Origin: Rhodospirillum sp047263945
GTDB taxonomy: Bacteria; Pseudomonadota; Alphaproteobacteria; Rhodospirillales; Rhodospirillaceae
Assembly (NCBI RefSeq): GCF_047263945.1
Contig: NZ_JBLAVB010000001.1
Span: forward strand, 372,001-436,000
Direction of reading: 5' to 3'
Length of the DNA: 64,000 nucleotides
The notes under the pieces were generated by a model. The model was given only the letters and a program-made list of their open reading frames with translations. It did not search any database and had not been told where the DNA came from. Below, one piece after another: positions 33,491 through 41,503 of this stretch; within the stretch, counting starts at the first letter, position 1, and each line of letters starts with the position of its first letter. The translations under genes were made by a program, and so were the position numbers.

Positions 33491-34540
33491 TTACATCCCC
33501 TCAGGCTTGGGCGTGCCTGCAGTGCTCACCGGCAGGATGGGGTATTCGACCTTGGGCTGTTCTCCGGTCAGGGTTTTGAGGAAGGCCGTGATGGCCGTTA
33601 CCTCTTCTTCGCTCAGGGTCTCCCCCAACTGCGAAGATCCCATGACGGCGACGGCCTGTTCCAGATCCCAAACCTTTCCGGAATGGAAATAGGGGGCAGT
33701 CAGCTCAATGTTGCGCAAAGGGCCAGCTCGGAAAACGTAGTCATCCGTTGCGGTCTTGGTTACGGCAAACCGCCCCTTGTCCCCGGGTGGCAGAATGTCG
33801 GCGCCCGGTTGCTCCACCACGCCAAAGGGATAGTACCCATGGCCCCCCACGTTGACTCCGTTGTGGCAGGCCGCGCAGCCCTTGTCTATAAACAGAGCCA
33901 AGCCCTTCTTTTCTGTTTCATCAAGAACGACGTCGTTGCCCTCCAACCATTGGTCAAAGCGGCTTGCAGGGGTAATGAGCGTCGCCTCGAAGGCCTCAAT
34001 GGCCTTGGCCATGTTGTCAAAGGTCACAGGGTCCGCCTCGCCTGTGAAAGCGGCTGTGAAGGCCTCTACATAGGCGGGCATGGACTTTAGGGTGGTAACC
34101 ACCCGTTCGGGAGTGCTGGCCATTTCCACACCGGCCTGGACAGGTCCCTTGGCTTGAGCCTTCAAGTCCTCGGCCCGGCCATCCCAGAATTGGGCCTCGT
34201 TGAATACGGCGTTGAGCACTGTTGGGGCGTTGCGCGGTCCCTTTTGCCACCCATGCCCGATGGAGGTCTCGAGGTTGTCATCTCCTCCCATACCCAAGTT
34301 GTGACAGGTGTTACAGGAAATCAAACCGCTCTTGGATAGGCGGGGATCGAAGAAAAGGGAGCGGCCCAATTCAATGCGCTCTCCGGTCACCGCGTTTCCC
34401 TCCACCGCAGGAACTATTGAAGGGATGGGTTTGAACATGTCCTTGGCCTGATCCCGCAGGTTATCGGCAGCGAAGGCGGTGCTCACAGTCAAGACACAGG
34501 CGGCACAAAGGGCGGTCGTTGTCATTCGGAAACGGCCCAT
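33491..34540 (-). CDS. Di-haem cytochrome c peroxidase
   Basis: The 349-residue protein has a signal peptide ending near TAFAA (about residue 25) and two c-type haem sites: CNTCH at 76-80 (peroxidatic, with NAPTVLNAVFNEAQFWDGRA after it) and CAACH at 222-226 (electron-accepting). The family pattern LRNIELTAPYFHSGKVWDLEQAV near the C-terminus is present. It reduces hydrogen peroxide in the periplasm with electrons from a cytochrome or cupredoxin. ATG 34540 has AAGGAG 9 bases upstream; a longer reading to 34618 is unneeded. An FNR-type site lies 112 bases upstream, in line with low-oxygen control known for such genes. The MauG/MbnH branch is a less likely alternative. Confidence 0.93.
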   Translation of the reverse strand: MGRFRMTTTALCAACVLTVSTAFAADNLRDQAKDMFKPIPSIVPAVEGNAVTGERIELGRSLFFDPRLSKSGLISCNTCHNLGMGGDDNLETSIGHGWQKGPRNAPTVLNAVFNEAQFWDGRAEDLKAQAKGPVQAGVEMASTPERVVTTLKSMPAYVEAFTAAFTGEADPVTFDNMAKAIEAFEATLITPASRFDQWLEGNDVVLDETEKKGLALFIDKGCAACHNGVNVGGHGYYPFGVVEQPGADILPPGDKGRFAVTKTATDDYVFRAGPLRNIELTAPYFHSGKVWDLEQAVAVMGSSQLGETLSEEEVTAITAFLKTLTGEQPKVEYPILPVSTAGTPKPEGM

Positions 34541-34651
34541 GGACTTGTCTCCTTCTTGGATCGCGCCCCCAATTCGGGCCGGTGGATCCGGCGTTGGGAA
34601 GCGCCATTGACACTCCACGGGGAAAAATCCCGGATTAGGAGAAAAGTTTCA

Positions 34652-34665
34652 TTGATATCTATCAA
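34652..34665 (-). promoter_or_regulatory. FNR/Anr-type binding site upstream of cytochrome c peroxidase
   Basis: TTGAT-ATCT-ATCAA matches the FNR consensus exactly. If it acts at -41.5, transcription would start near 34617 and the -10 would fall in the AT-rich GGATTTTTCC; that hexamer is weak. Crp/Fnr relatives (FixK, Dnr) use the same consensus and cannot be told apart. Confidence 0.8.
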
Positions 34666-34689
34666 AAGAGTAGGGGCATTTGGTTTCTA

Positions 34690-34824
34690 TACCCCGTCTC
34701 CAACCGGGGCTTGAGGCCCCGGACCCCCATTTGTTTTTACCAATGGGATCAAAGGGTCCGTGACCCTTTACGGGTCTGGGCAGAGCCCAGAAACTGCGAA
34801 GCAGGGTTTCCGGATTTTCAAGGA
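34690..34824 (+). repeat. Dispersed palindromic repeat, family A (copy 2)
   Basis: It shares with copy 1 the ordered modules CGGGGC..GAGGCCCCGGACCCCCATTT, AAGGGTCCG..ACCCTTT, CGGGTCTGGGCAGAGCCCAG, AAACTGCGAAGCA and GTTTCCGGATTTTC. It lies in the 483-base gap between the peroxidase gene and ilvD. The remaining part (34825-35023) should carry the ilvD promoter and has a small hairpin CCTTCC-AAAA-GGAAGG near 34976-34991. Confidence 0.85.
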
Positions 34825-35023
34825 CACAGAGTCTAGTTTACCTCCGCATCCGAATGGGAAACGGTATGCAGAGGATTGGCTTCAATATATGGAGGCGGAA
34901 GTCCGGGAGTCTCTTCTCCTTTGAACACGGGGCTCCATGTTGTAAGGTCACCGACCCCGGATAGCCGGGACAGGCCTTCCAAAAGGAAGGTCCACCCAAG
35001 ACCCTCCAGGCAGGCGACGTTTC

Positions 35024-36874
35024 ATGGCTCCTTATCGTTCCCGCACTTCCACCCATGGCCGCAACATGGCCGGCGCCCGCGGATTGTGGCGCGCCACCGG
35101 CATGAATGACGATGATTTCGGCAAGCCGATCATCGCCGTGGTCAATTCTTTCACCCAGTTCGTCCCGGGTCATGTGCACCTGAAGGACCTGGGGCAGATG
35201 GTGGCCCGCGAGATCGAGAATGCGGGCGGTGTGGCCAAGGAATTCAACACCATCGCCGTGGATGATGGTATCGCCATGGGCCACGATGGCATGCTCTACA
35301 GCCTGCCCTCGCGGGAGCTGATTGCCGACGCGGTGGAATACATGGCGAACGCCCATTGCGCCGATGCGCTGGTGTGTATTTCCAACTGTGACAAGATCAC
35401 CCCGGGCATGCTCATGGCCTCTCTGCGGCTGAACATTCCGACCATTTTCGTGTCCGGTGGCCCTATGGAAGCCGGCAAGGCCGTGTTGAAAGGCAAGGAA
35501 GTCGCCCTGGACCTGATCGATGCCATGGTTGCGGCGGGGGACGAAAAGAACTCGGACGACGAAGTGGCGGTCATTGAGCGTTCTGCCTGCCCCACCTGCG
35601 GCTCCTGCTCGGGCATGTTCACGGCCAATTCCATGAACTGCCTGACCGAGGCCCTTGGTCTCTCCCTGCCAGGTAATGGCTCCATCGTCGCCACCCATGC
35701 CGACCGCAAGGAGCTCTTCCTGGAGGCCGGGCGGCGCATCGTCGATCTGGCCAAGCGCCATTACGAGGAGGATGACGACAGCGTTTTGCCCCGCTCTGTG
35801 GCCAGCTTCGCTGCTTTCGAAAACGCCATGAGCCTGGACATCGCCATGGGCGGTTCCACCAACACGGTGCTCCACCTGCTGGCTGCGGCCCAGGAGGGGG
35901 AAATCCCCTTCACCATGAAGGATATCGATCGCCTGTCCCGCAAGGTGCCGCATCTGTGTAAGGTGGCCCCCAGCACCCAGATTTACCACATGGAGGACGT
36001 GCACCGGGCCGGTGGCATCATGGGGATCCTGGGCGAGCTGTCCCGGGCCGGTCTGCTGAATACCAACGTGCCGACCGTGCATGCGCCGACCATGGCCGAC
36101 GCCATCGCCGACAATGACATCATGCTGACCGACAACGCCATCGTGAAGCGGTTCTTCAAGGCGGCTCCGGGTGGGGTGCGAACTGTCGAGCCCTTCTCGA
36201 CGGAGAACCGCTGGGAGCTGGATACGGACCGGGAGTCCGGCTGCATCCGGAACCTGGAGCACGCCTATTCCAAAGATGGCGGTTTGGCGGTTCTCTACGG
36301 CAATATCGCGCCTGATGGCTGTATCGTGAAGACGGCCGGCGTGGATGCGTCGATCCTGACCTTCACCGGAACCGTGAAGATCTGCGAAAGCCAGGACGAG
36401 GCCGTGGCCCGGATCCTGGGCGGCGAGGTGGTCGAGGGCGACGTGGTGATCGTCCGCTATGAAGGTCCCAAGGGTGGGCCGGGGATGCAGGAAATGCTTT
36501 ACCCCACCAGCTACCTGAAGTCTCGGGGCTTGGGCAAAGCCTGCGCCCTGCTGACCGATGGCCGTTTCTCCGGCGGCACCTCCGGTCTGTCCATCGGCCA
36601 TGCTTCTCCCGAAGCGGCCGCCGGTGGCCCCATTGGTCTGGCGGAGGAGGGGGATACCCTGGTCATCGACATCCCCAACCGGACCATCACGCTGCAGATC
36701 TCCGAGGAGGAATTCGCCCAGCGTCGCGCTGCCATGGACGCCAAGGGCAAGGACGCCTGGAAACCCGCCAAACCCCGGAAGCGGGTTGTTTCGGCCGCTT
36801 TGCGGGCCTACGCAGCCCTCACCACCAGTGCGGATCGGGGCGCCGTGCGCGACGTATCCCAGGTGGAGAGGTAG
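35024..36874 (+). CDS. ilvD: Dihydroxy-acid dehydratase
   Basis: The 616-residue length equals the E. coli enzyme. Conserved parts are VNSFTQFVPGHVHLKDLG, DDGIAMGHDGMLYSLPSRELIADAVEYM, CISNCDKITPGM (Cys122, Lys124) and CPTCGSCSGMFTANSMNCL (Cys195 region), which hold the iron-sulfur cluster and magnesium site, and TDGRFSGGTSGLSIGH near the C-terminus. It dehydrates dihydroxyisovalerate and dihydroxymethylvalerate in valine and isoleucine synthesis. The other ilv genes are not here. A strong terminator follows at 36905. Confidence 0.97.
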   Translation: MAPYRSRTSTHGRNMAGARGLWRATGMNDDDFGKPIIAVVNSFTQFVPGHVHLKDLGQMVAREIENAGGVAKEFNTIAVDDGIAMGHDGMLYSLPSRELIADAVEYMANAHCADALVCISNCDKITPGMLMASLRLNIPTIFVSGGPMEAGKAVLKGKEVALDLIDAMVAAGDEKNSDDEVAVIERSACPTCGSCSGMFTANSMNCLTEALGLSLPGNGSIVATHADRKELFLEAGRRIVDLAKRHYEEDDDSVLPRSVASFAAFENAMSLDIAMGGSTNTVLHLLAAAQEGEIPFTMKDIDRLSRKVPHLCKVAPSTQIYHMEDVHRAGGIMGILGELSRAGLLNTNVPTVHAPTMADAIADNDIMLTDNAIVKRFFKAAPGGVRTVEPFSTENRWELDTDRESGCIRNLEHAYSKDGGLAVLYGNIAPDGCIVKTAGVDASILTFTGTVKICESQDEAVARILGGEVVEGDVVIVRYEGPKGGPGMQEMLYPTSYLKSRGLGKACALLTDGRFSGGTSGLSIGHASPEAAAGGPIGLAEEGDTLVIDIPNRTITLQISEEEFAQRRAAMDAKGKDAWKPAKPRKRVVSAALRAYAALTTSADRGAVRDVSQVER

Positions 36875-36904
36875 GGGCTCGATGTCCCTTCGTTGATGTG
36901 AAAG

Positions 36905-36936
36905 CGCCCCGTGGTCGATCCACGGGGCGTTTTTTC
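36905..36936 (+). terminator. Terminator after ilvD
   Basis: CGCCCCGTGG-TCGAT-CCACGGGGCG followed by six T, 30 bases after the stop. Confidence 0.95.
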
Positions 36937-36985
36937 TGTCGGGTTACGGCAAAAGCTGAAGCCGAACAGGACTTGTGGACCTGTT

Positions 36986-37429
36986 TTAAAAGAATGACTT
37001 GGGATTAGAAAAACCCTTGCGCTTACTTATGGCGAACATTCCCTTAAACACACGGTAGATAAACCATATAACAGTGAAACAAAGTATTAGGATTGCTGCT
37101 CCAGGTAGGGAATACCAGAATCCCATTGTCATTCCCATCATCAAATATGCCAGAGAAAGAGAATTGCTCAAGATGATTGCTAAGGAAATCAAAGAAAAGA
37201 GAATAGAAAACCAAAAAGTTCGAATCAGCCAAGTCAAGTGATCAGCATATATTGTTCCAGTGTAGTCGCCTCGTTTCAGATAGGCCATGGTGAGTCCAAA
37301 TACAGACGTAATTCCATAAAAAAAAGAAACAACGTAGAGGGCATAGATGACTTGAACCATCGTCCGTGCGCCCTCTGGTTCGGGTGGGTTTGGATTATCC
37401 ATCATGTCGAAGATTGAGCTTTCGCTCAT
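36986..37429 (-). CDS. Small integral membrane protein, COG3671-like
   Basis: A 147-residue protein with three hydrophobic segments (about 25-48, 70-90 and 100-130), a polar start rich in Asp/Pro/Glu and a basic tail. The segment AYLKRGDYTGTIYADHLTWLIRTFWFS matches the conserved core of the uncharacterised COG3671 membrane proteins (small residue, His, Trp, Arg-Thr-Phe-Trp). The function is unknown. Base composition is clearly richer in A and T than its neighbours, with codons such as ATA, TTA and AAA common, which suggests later acquisition or weak selection. It stands alone between ilvD and a repeat cluster. Confidence 0.75.
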   Translation of the reverse strand: MSESSIFDMMDNPNPPEPEGARTMVQVIYALYVVSFFYGITSVFGLTMAYLKRGDYTGTIYADHLTWLIRTFWFSILFSLISLAIILSNSLSLAYLMMGMTMGFWYSLPGAAILILCFTVIWFIYRVFKGMFAISKRKGFSNPKSFF

Positions 37430-37494
37430 GGTCAGTCTCTCCTAAAGAGGGTAAGGCAAGGAAGCCATGTCGATTGGATAGGGATTCTTTACTA

Positions 37495-37632
37495 ATACCA
37501 AGCGGCGCGGGTTTAAACCCACGCCGCTTTTCTTGCGTTCAAACGCCAGGCGGGCTTTTACGCGCCATAAGGCGCGGCGGCCACTTGGCCGCTTCCAAGG
37601 TGCGGTGAGGCAAACTCACCGCACCTTGGTAT
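37495..37632. repeat. 138-bp cluster of four stem-loops inside an 8-bp inverted repeat
   Basis: ATACCAAG at 37495-37502 is repeated inverted at 37625-37632. Inside lie four hairpins: AGCGGCG..CGCCGCT (37501-37528), CGCGCC-ATAA-GGCGCG (37561-37576), GCGGCC-ACTT-GGCCGC (37577-37592) and a perfect 15-bp stem CCAAGGTGCGGTGAG with its complement (37595-37629). It lies in the 498-base gap 37430-37927, which holds no gene I can support. Confidence 0.75.
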
Positions 37633-37703
37633 AAAGGGATCATCCGATGCGGTTATTTGTTCGCATTGCCCTCAATGCCATGTTGTCGAGCACAAGTTTG
37701 GCC

Positions 37704-37783
37704 TAGAGCATCGAGCGGAAAAGTGGGGGCCGCGAAGGGAACGCGGAGCGGACAACCGGTTTTCCGCTCCAAGCGATACTCTA
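37704..37783. repeat. GAGCAT...ATGCTC inverted-repeat element (copy 2)
   Basis: Outer arms TAGAGCATCG and CGATACTCTA enclose GAGCGGAAAA and AACCGGTTTTCCGCTC-type arms, plus a short GCGAAGGGAACGCGG insert. It is related to the element at 25634. Confidence 0.7.
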
Positions 37784-37927
37784 ACCACTTGCAAAGAAAT
37801 TTCGAAAAGCGCCTCACAATTTTGAGTTTATGTCGCAAGAAGGCACAAGATTCACCCCTCCCACGGGATCCCTTTAAAATAGAAGGCATCGTTTAAAGTG
37901 TGAGAGTAATTGAGAGGAAAAAAGCGG

Positions 37928-38746
37928 TCAAGACGTTTGGGCGTTGCAAGCTAACTCCACCCACGTCGGCGTGTGGTCGCTGGCCTTCTGTTCTCCGCGC
38001 GGCTTGCGGTCCACACCTGCGGTCATCAATTTGTCCGCGGCCGCCGGGTTGAGCAGCAAGTGGTCGATGCGCAGGCCGTTATCCTTCTGCCAAGCGCCCG
38101 CCTGATAGTCCCAGAAGGTATAAACCCCCGGTGCCTTGGTCACTGCGCGTAGGGCGTCCGTATATCCCATGTGGAGCAGGGCGCGGAACCGCTGGCGGGT
38201 TTCCGGTCGGCAGAGGGCGTCATCCTTCCAGCCTTTGGGGTCGTACACGTCATCATCGGTTGGACAGACGTTGTAATCCCCGGCGATGACCACCGGCAGG
38301 TCCGGATAGGTCTCCAAAAGGACTCGCGCCCTGTCGATCAGCTTGTCCATCCAGCGGAGCTTATAACCGAACTTGCGGTCTTCCGTGATGGGGTTCCCAT
38401 TGGGCAGGTAGAGGCAGCAGACCCGGACCTTGCCGTCCACCAGGGCCTCGATATAGCGGGCCTGGGCGTCGGGTTCGTCGTCTTCCGATCCCGTGGCGCC
38501 GGGCAGGCGGGGAGTGATGTCCTCCAGCGGCAGGCGGGAGAGGATGGCCACGCCGTTGTAGGTCTTCTGGCCGTGGACGGCCACCTGATATCCCAATTCC
38601 TCAATCTCCAGGGCCGGGAAGGCCTCGTCCACACATTTGATCTCCTGAAGGAGGACGACATCGGGCGTTTCCGCCTTCAACCATGCAAGCAGGTTGGGCA
38701 AACGGGCCTTGACGCTGTTCACGTTGAAGGTGGCGATGCGCACCAT
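37928..38746 (-). CDS. xthA: Exodeoxyribonuclease III
   Basis: A 272-residue member of the exonuclease III/AP endonuclease family. MVRIATFNVNSVKARL begins the fold, VLLQEIK carries the metal-binding Glu35, and then come GDYNVCPTDDDVYDP and the C-terminal catalytic SDHTPTWVEL. It cuts DNA at abasic sites and removes 3' blocking groups. Length and motif order match alphaproteobacterial XthA. It is divergent from the DUF922 gene at 38835, with 88 bases between the starts. Confidence 0.95.
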   Translation of the reverse strand: MVRIATFNVNSVKARLPNLLAWLKAETPDVVLLQEIKCVDEAFPALEIEELGYQVAVHGQKTYNGVAILSRLPLEDITPRLPGATGSEDDEPDAQARYIEALVDGKVRVCCLYLPNGNPITEDRKFGYKLRWMDKLIDRARVLLETYPDLPVVIAGDYNVCPTDDDVYDPKGWKDDALCRPETRQRFRALLHMGYTDALRAVTKAPGVYTFWDYQAGAWQKDNGLRIDHLLLNPAAADKLMTAGVDRKPRGEQKASDHTPTWVELACNAQTS

Positions 38747-38834
38747 TGTTTCTTATCTCCTGAGAGGGCCATATGGGGAGGGGACGGGATGGTCTCGTCT
38801 TACCATGGACCAGGGACGGGGGACAGGGAAACCC

Positions 38835-39614
38835 ATGGATGAAGCGGCTTCGACCCGCGCCTCGGCGGCGCAGGAACAGGGTTTGACGTTTCCTATCACG
38901 GGAGCCCTGATAAGGGCGCTCGGGGGAGCCCTGATAAGGGCAGTCGGGGGAACCCTTATCAGGGTGGGCTGTGTGATCGTCGGCCTGAGTGTCCCAGGGG
39001 CCTCCTCCGCCCTTGCGGCAGATTGTCCCCAGCCAGAGATGGCTCCCCGGGTTATTTTGGAAACCGGATTTGCCCAACCGACTCTGGATACAAGCAAAAC
39101 GGCGTCCCAATTGGCGGCGATCCTGGCCAGCCAGCAAGGGGCATCGGCGGTGGGCAATGCCGTCGGGTTGACCAGCACCCGCCCAACCTATTCCTACCAG
39201 ACAAGGGTTTCCGCCAAGCAGGTGGGAAATCAGAGATATTGTGTCTTTCTAACGGATCTGACGATTCGCTTCCAATACGAGAGTATTCTGGTCTACGTCG
39301 CCCGGCAGTATCGGCCGTCGACCTGTCCCTACCACGTGACCTTGGACCACGAGTTGCGCCATGTGGCGCTTTACCGTCAGGGATACGAGGCCTTTCTGCC
39401 CCGCTTGAGTGCCAGAGCCGCCGAGGTGGCGCGCCAAGTGAACCCCATGAAGGCATCCTCCCGGGCCACAGCCAAGCAAGTGCACCTCAAGCGCATCCAA
39501 AGGGAGTTGGAACCCCTGTTTCAGGCGTTCTTCAAAGAACAGCGGGCCAGAAATCTGGAAATGGACACGCCCCAGGCCTATGGCCTGGAACGGGACAAAT
39601 GTCTGGATTGGTGA
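38835..39614 (+). CDS. DUF922-type secreted protein with HExxH-like motif
   Basis: The 259-residue product carries an N-terminal hydrophobic region (about 20-62) that looks like a signal sequence ending near SSALA. The mature part contains SYQTRVSAKQVGNQRYCVFLTDLTIRF and TLDHELRHVALYRQGYEAF; His172, Glu173 and His176 form HELRH, a zinc-protease-like motif typical of DUF922. The function of the family is not established. The signal region has three copies of an eight-residue GALIRALG unit from a 24-base tandem repeat. The start is uncertain: ATG 38835 follows an AGGGA box; in-frame ATGs at 38805 and earlier exist. Confidence 0.75.
   Translation: MDEAASTRASAAQEQGLTFPITGALIRALGGALIRAVGGTLIRVGCVIVGLSVPGASSALAADCPQPEMAPRVILETGFAQPTLDTSKTASQLAAILASQQGASAVGNAVGLTSTRPTYSYQTRVSAKQVGNQRYCVFLTDLTIRFQYESILVYVARQYRPSTCPYHVTLDHELRHVALYRQGYEAFLPRLSARAAEVARQVNPMKASSRATAKQVHLKRIQRELEPLFQAFFKEQRARNLEMDTPQAYGLERDKCLDW
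38901..38972. repeat. 24-bp tandem repeat, three copies, in signal-sequence coding region
   Basis: Units at 38901-38924, 38925-38948 and 38949-38972 encode GALIRALG, GALIRAVG and GTLIRVGC. Each contains a small palindrome (GCCCT-GATA-AGGGC); in the third unit the inner bases are inverted. Confidence 0.88.
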
Positions 39615-39643
39615 GGGGGTATCCTCTCACCGGCGCTCACCCC

Positions 39644-40027
39644 TTATACGGAAAAGGACGTTCCGCAACCGCATGTGCTGGTGGCATTGGGGTTTTTGAT
39701 GGTGAAGGCTGCAGCCATCAGGTCTTCCGTATAGTCGATCACCGAGCCCCGCAGCAGGTCCAGGGATGCTTCATCGATCACCACGGTGACGTCGTGTTCC
39801 TTGAACAGCCGATCATCTTCGGCAACGGTTTTTTCCAGGTCGAACCCATAGGAAAAGCCCGAACATCCGCCGCCGGAAACCATCACGCGCAGCATCAGGC
39901 CAGGGTTTTTTTCCGCTTCCATCAAGGCTTTGATTCGCGCTGCCGCAGAGGCGGAAATGCTTACCTCCGGTCCTTGGGAGACGCCGGTGGCGGGAGCAGG
40001 GGTGGTTTCAGTGGTCATGTCCGTCAT
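39644..40027 (-). CDS. erpA: Iron-sulfur cluster insertion protein ErpA (A-type carrier)
   Basis: A 127-residue A-type carrier with the HesB/IscA/ErpA fold. The three cluster ligands are Cys55 (GGGCSGFSYGF) and Cys119 and Cys121 (TCGCGTSFSV). A polar N-terminal extension of about 20 residues precedes the core. It hands iron-sulfur clusters to target enzymes; IlvD and the hydroxylase small subunit encoded nearby need such clusters. I chose ATG 40027 because AAGGAAGA lies 6 bases upstream. It is divergent from dgt, a pairing frequent in alphaproteobacteria. Assignment to ErpA over IscA or SufA rests on this context. Confidence 0.88.
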   Translation of the reverse strand: MTDMTTETTPAPATGVSQGPEVSISASAAARIKALMEAEKNPGLMLRVMVSGGGCSGFSYGFDLEKTVAEDDRLFKEHDVTVVIDEASLDLLRGSVIDYTEDLMAAAFTIKNPNATSTCGCGTSFSV

Positions 40028-40306
40028 TGCGGTCTTCCTTTGTGACAGAGCCAATTGGGGTGGCCATGGGGGAAGGCCATGAAACCCACGGGACTGTTGC
40101 GTCCGAATGAAGCTTCCAACTGCCAAGATAGGCAGTTCGGGCAGCCAAGCGCAAGGGGAGGGGGCGTTTCCTTCGGCACTGCGGCGTAAATGAAAGGCCT
40201 CTTTGACCATCTGATTGTGAAATATTGAACGGCTTATTGGTTTATTCGGCAAAGACAGTGGGCTTGAAAGCTTGCCCGGAGGCGCGCTGGAGACTACCTT
40301 TCCGCC

Positions 40307-41503
40307 ATGACACCCTGGATTCCCCAACCGACAGTCCTCGCCCCCTATGCCACTCATCCGGAGGAAAGCAGAGGACGACTCCACCCCGAGCCTGGCAACG
40401 CGCATCGATCCCCCCACCAAAGGGATAGGGATCGGATCATTCACGCCGCCGCCTTCCGCCGCTTGAAGTACAAGACCCAAGTCTTCGTCAATTCAGTGGG
40501 GGAAAATTACAGAACCCGGTTGACCCATAGTCTGGAAGTGTCGCAGATCGCCCGCTCAGTCAGCCGCATGCTTGGACTGAACGAGGATCTTGCCGAAGCC
40601 CTCGCCCTCGCCCATGACCTGGGGCACACCTGCTTCGGTCATGCGGGAGAAGATGCGCTGAAGGATTGCATGGCCTCCTTCGACGGCTTTGACCACAACG
40701 CCCAGTCCTTACGTGTCGTCACGAAGTTGGAACGGCGTTATGCCACCTTCGATGGCCTGAATTTAACTTGGGAGACCCTGGAGGGGCTCGTCAAGCATAA
40801 CGGTCCCCTGGTGAAGGCCGGGGAGAGGACCCTGGAGGAGTTGCCCGCAGCGATCCGGGAATATGTCAGCAGCCATGATTTGGAGCTGGCCTCTTACGCT
40901 GGACCGGAGGCGCAGATCGCTGCCTTGGCGGACGATATCGCCTACAACGCCCATGATATCGATGACAGTCTGCGGGCCGGGCTTCTGCAGCTGGACGATC
41001 TAGTGGAGGTCCCTCTGGTCGGTCCACTCCTGCGCGAGGTGTTGGAGACCTATCCTGGCCTGGAAACCTCGCGCATTCTGCATGAGACCCAGCGGCGGGT
41101 GATTACGGCCATGGTGGATGACCTGCGCCGGGAAACCAGCCGCCGACTGTGTACGGCGGCACCTGGTTCGGCGGCGGAAATCCGGGCCATGAATGAGCCG
41201 GTGGTTGCCTTTAGCGCGGAAATGGCGGAAAACGACAAGGGCCTGAAAGACTTTCTCTTTCTCAATGTTTACCGCCACTATCGAGTGAACCGCATGACCA
41301 GCAAGGCCCGGCGGGTGGTGCGTGAGACATTCGCCCTATTGCTTGAGGAGCCGCGCCTGTTGCCCACCGATTGGCGGGAGCGGGCTTCGAAACCCCATAC
41401 CCCCCGGACAGCCCGGGTGGTCTGTGATTACATCGCCGGTATGACCGATCGTTTCGCACTCGACGAACATGCCAGACTGTTTGACCCGTTGGTGAAGCCA
41501 TGA
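40307..41503 (+). CDS. dgt: Deoxyguanosinetriphosphate triphosphohydrolase-like protein
   Basis: A 398-residue HD-domain protein. Metal ligands are seen in RLTHSLEVSQIAR (His74) and AHDLGHTCFGHAGE (His103, Asp104), with a later Asp in ALADDIAYNAHDIDD. FRRLKYKTQVF and DRIIHAAAFRRL are typical of dGTPases of the type found next to argS in alphaproteobacteria. It hydrolyses dNTPs to nucleosides and triphosphate. The stop overlaps the argS start by four bases (ATGA), a sign of translational coupling. The gap of 279 bases before it, shared with erpA, shows no gene. Confidence 0.95.
   Translation: MTPWIPQPTVLAPYATHPEESRGRLHPEPGNAHRSPHQRDRDRIIHAAAFRRLKYKTQVFVNSVGENYRTRLTHSLEVSQIARSVSRMLGLNEDLAEALALAHDLGHTCFGHAGEDALKDCMASFDGFDHNAQSLRVVTKLERRYATFDGLNLTWETLEGLVKHNGPLVKAGERTLEELPAAIREYVSSHDLELASYAGPEAQIAALADDIAYNAHDIDDSLRAGLLQLDDLVEVPLVGPLLREVLETYPGLETSRILHETQRRVITAMVDDLRRETSRRLCTAAPGSAAEIRAMNEPVVAFSAEMAENDKGLKDFLFLNVYRHYRVNRMTSKARRVVRETFALLLEEPRLLPTDWRERASKPHTPRTARVVCDYIAGMTDRFALDEHARLFDPLVKP

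Noticed and set aside
34976..35000. ilvD leader attenuator
   Set aside because: A small hairpin is present, but no leader peptide with Ile/Val/Leu codons and no T-run were found.
40060..40480. Longer ErpA reading from 40480
   Set aside because: The upstream part has no similarity to A-type carriers, lies over the dgt start on the other strand, and ATG 40027 has a good ribosome-binding site.
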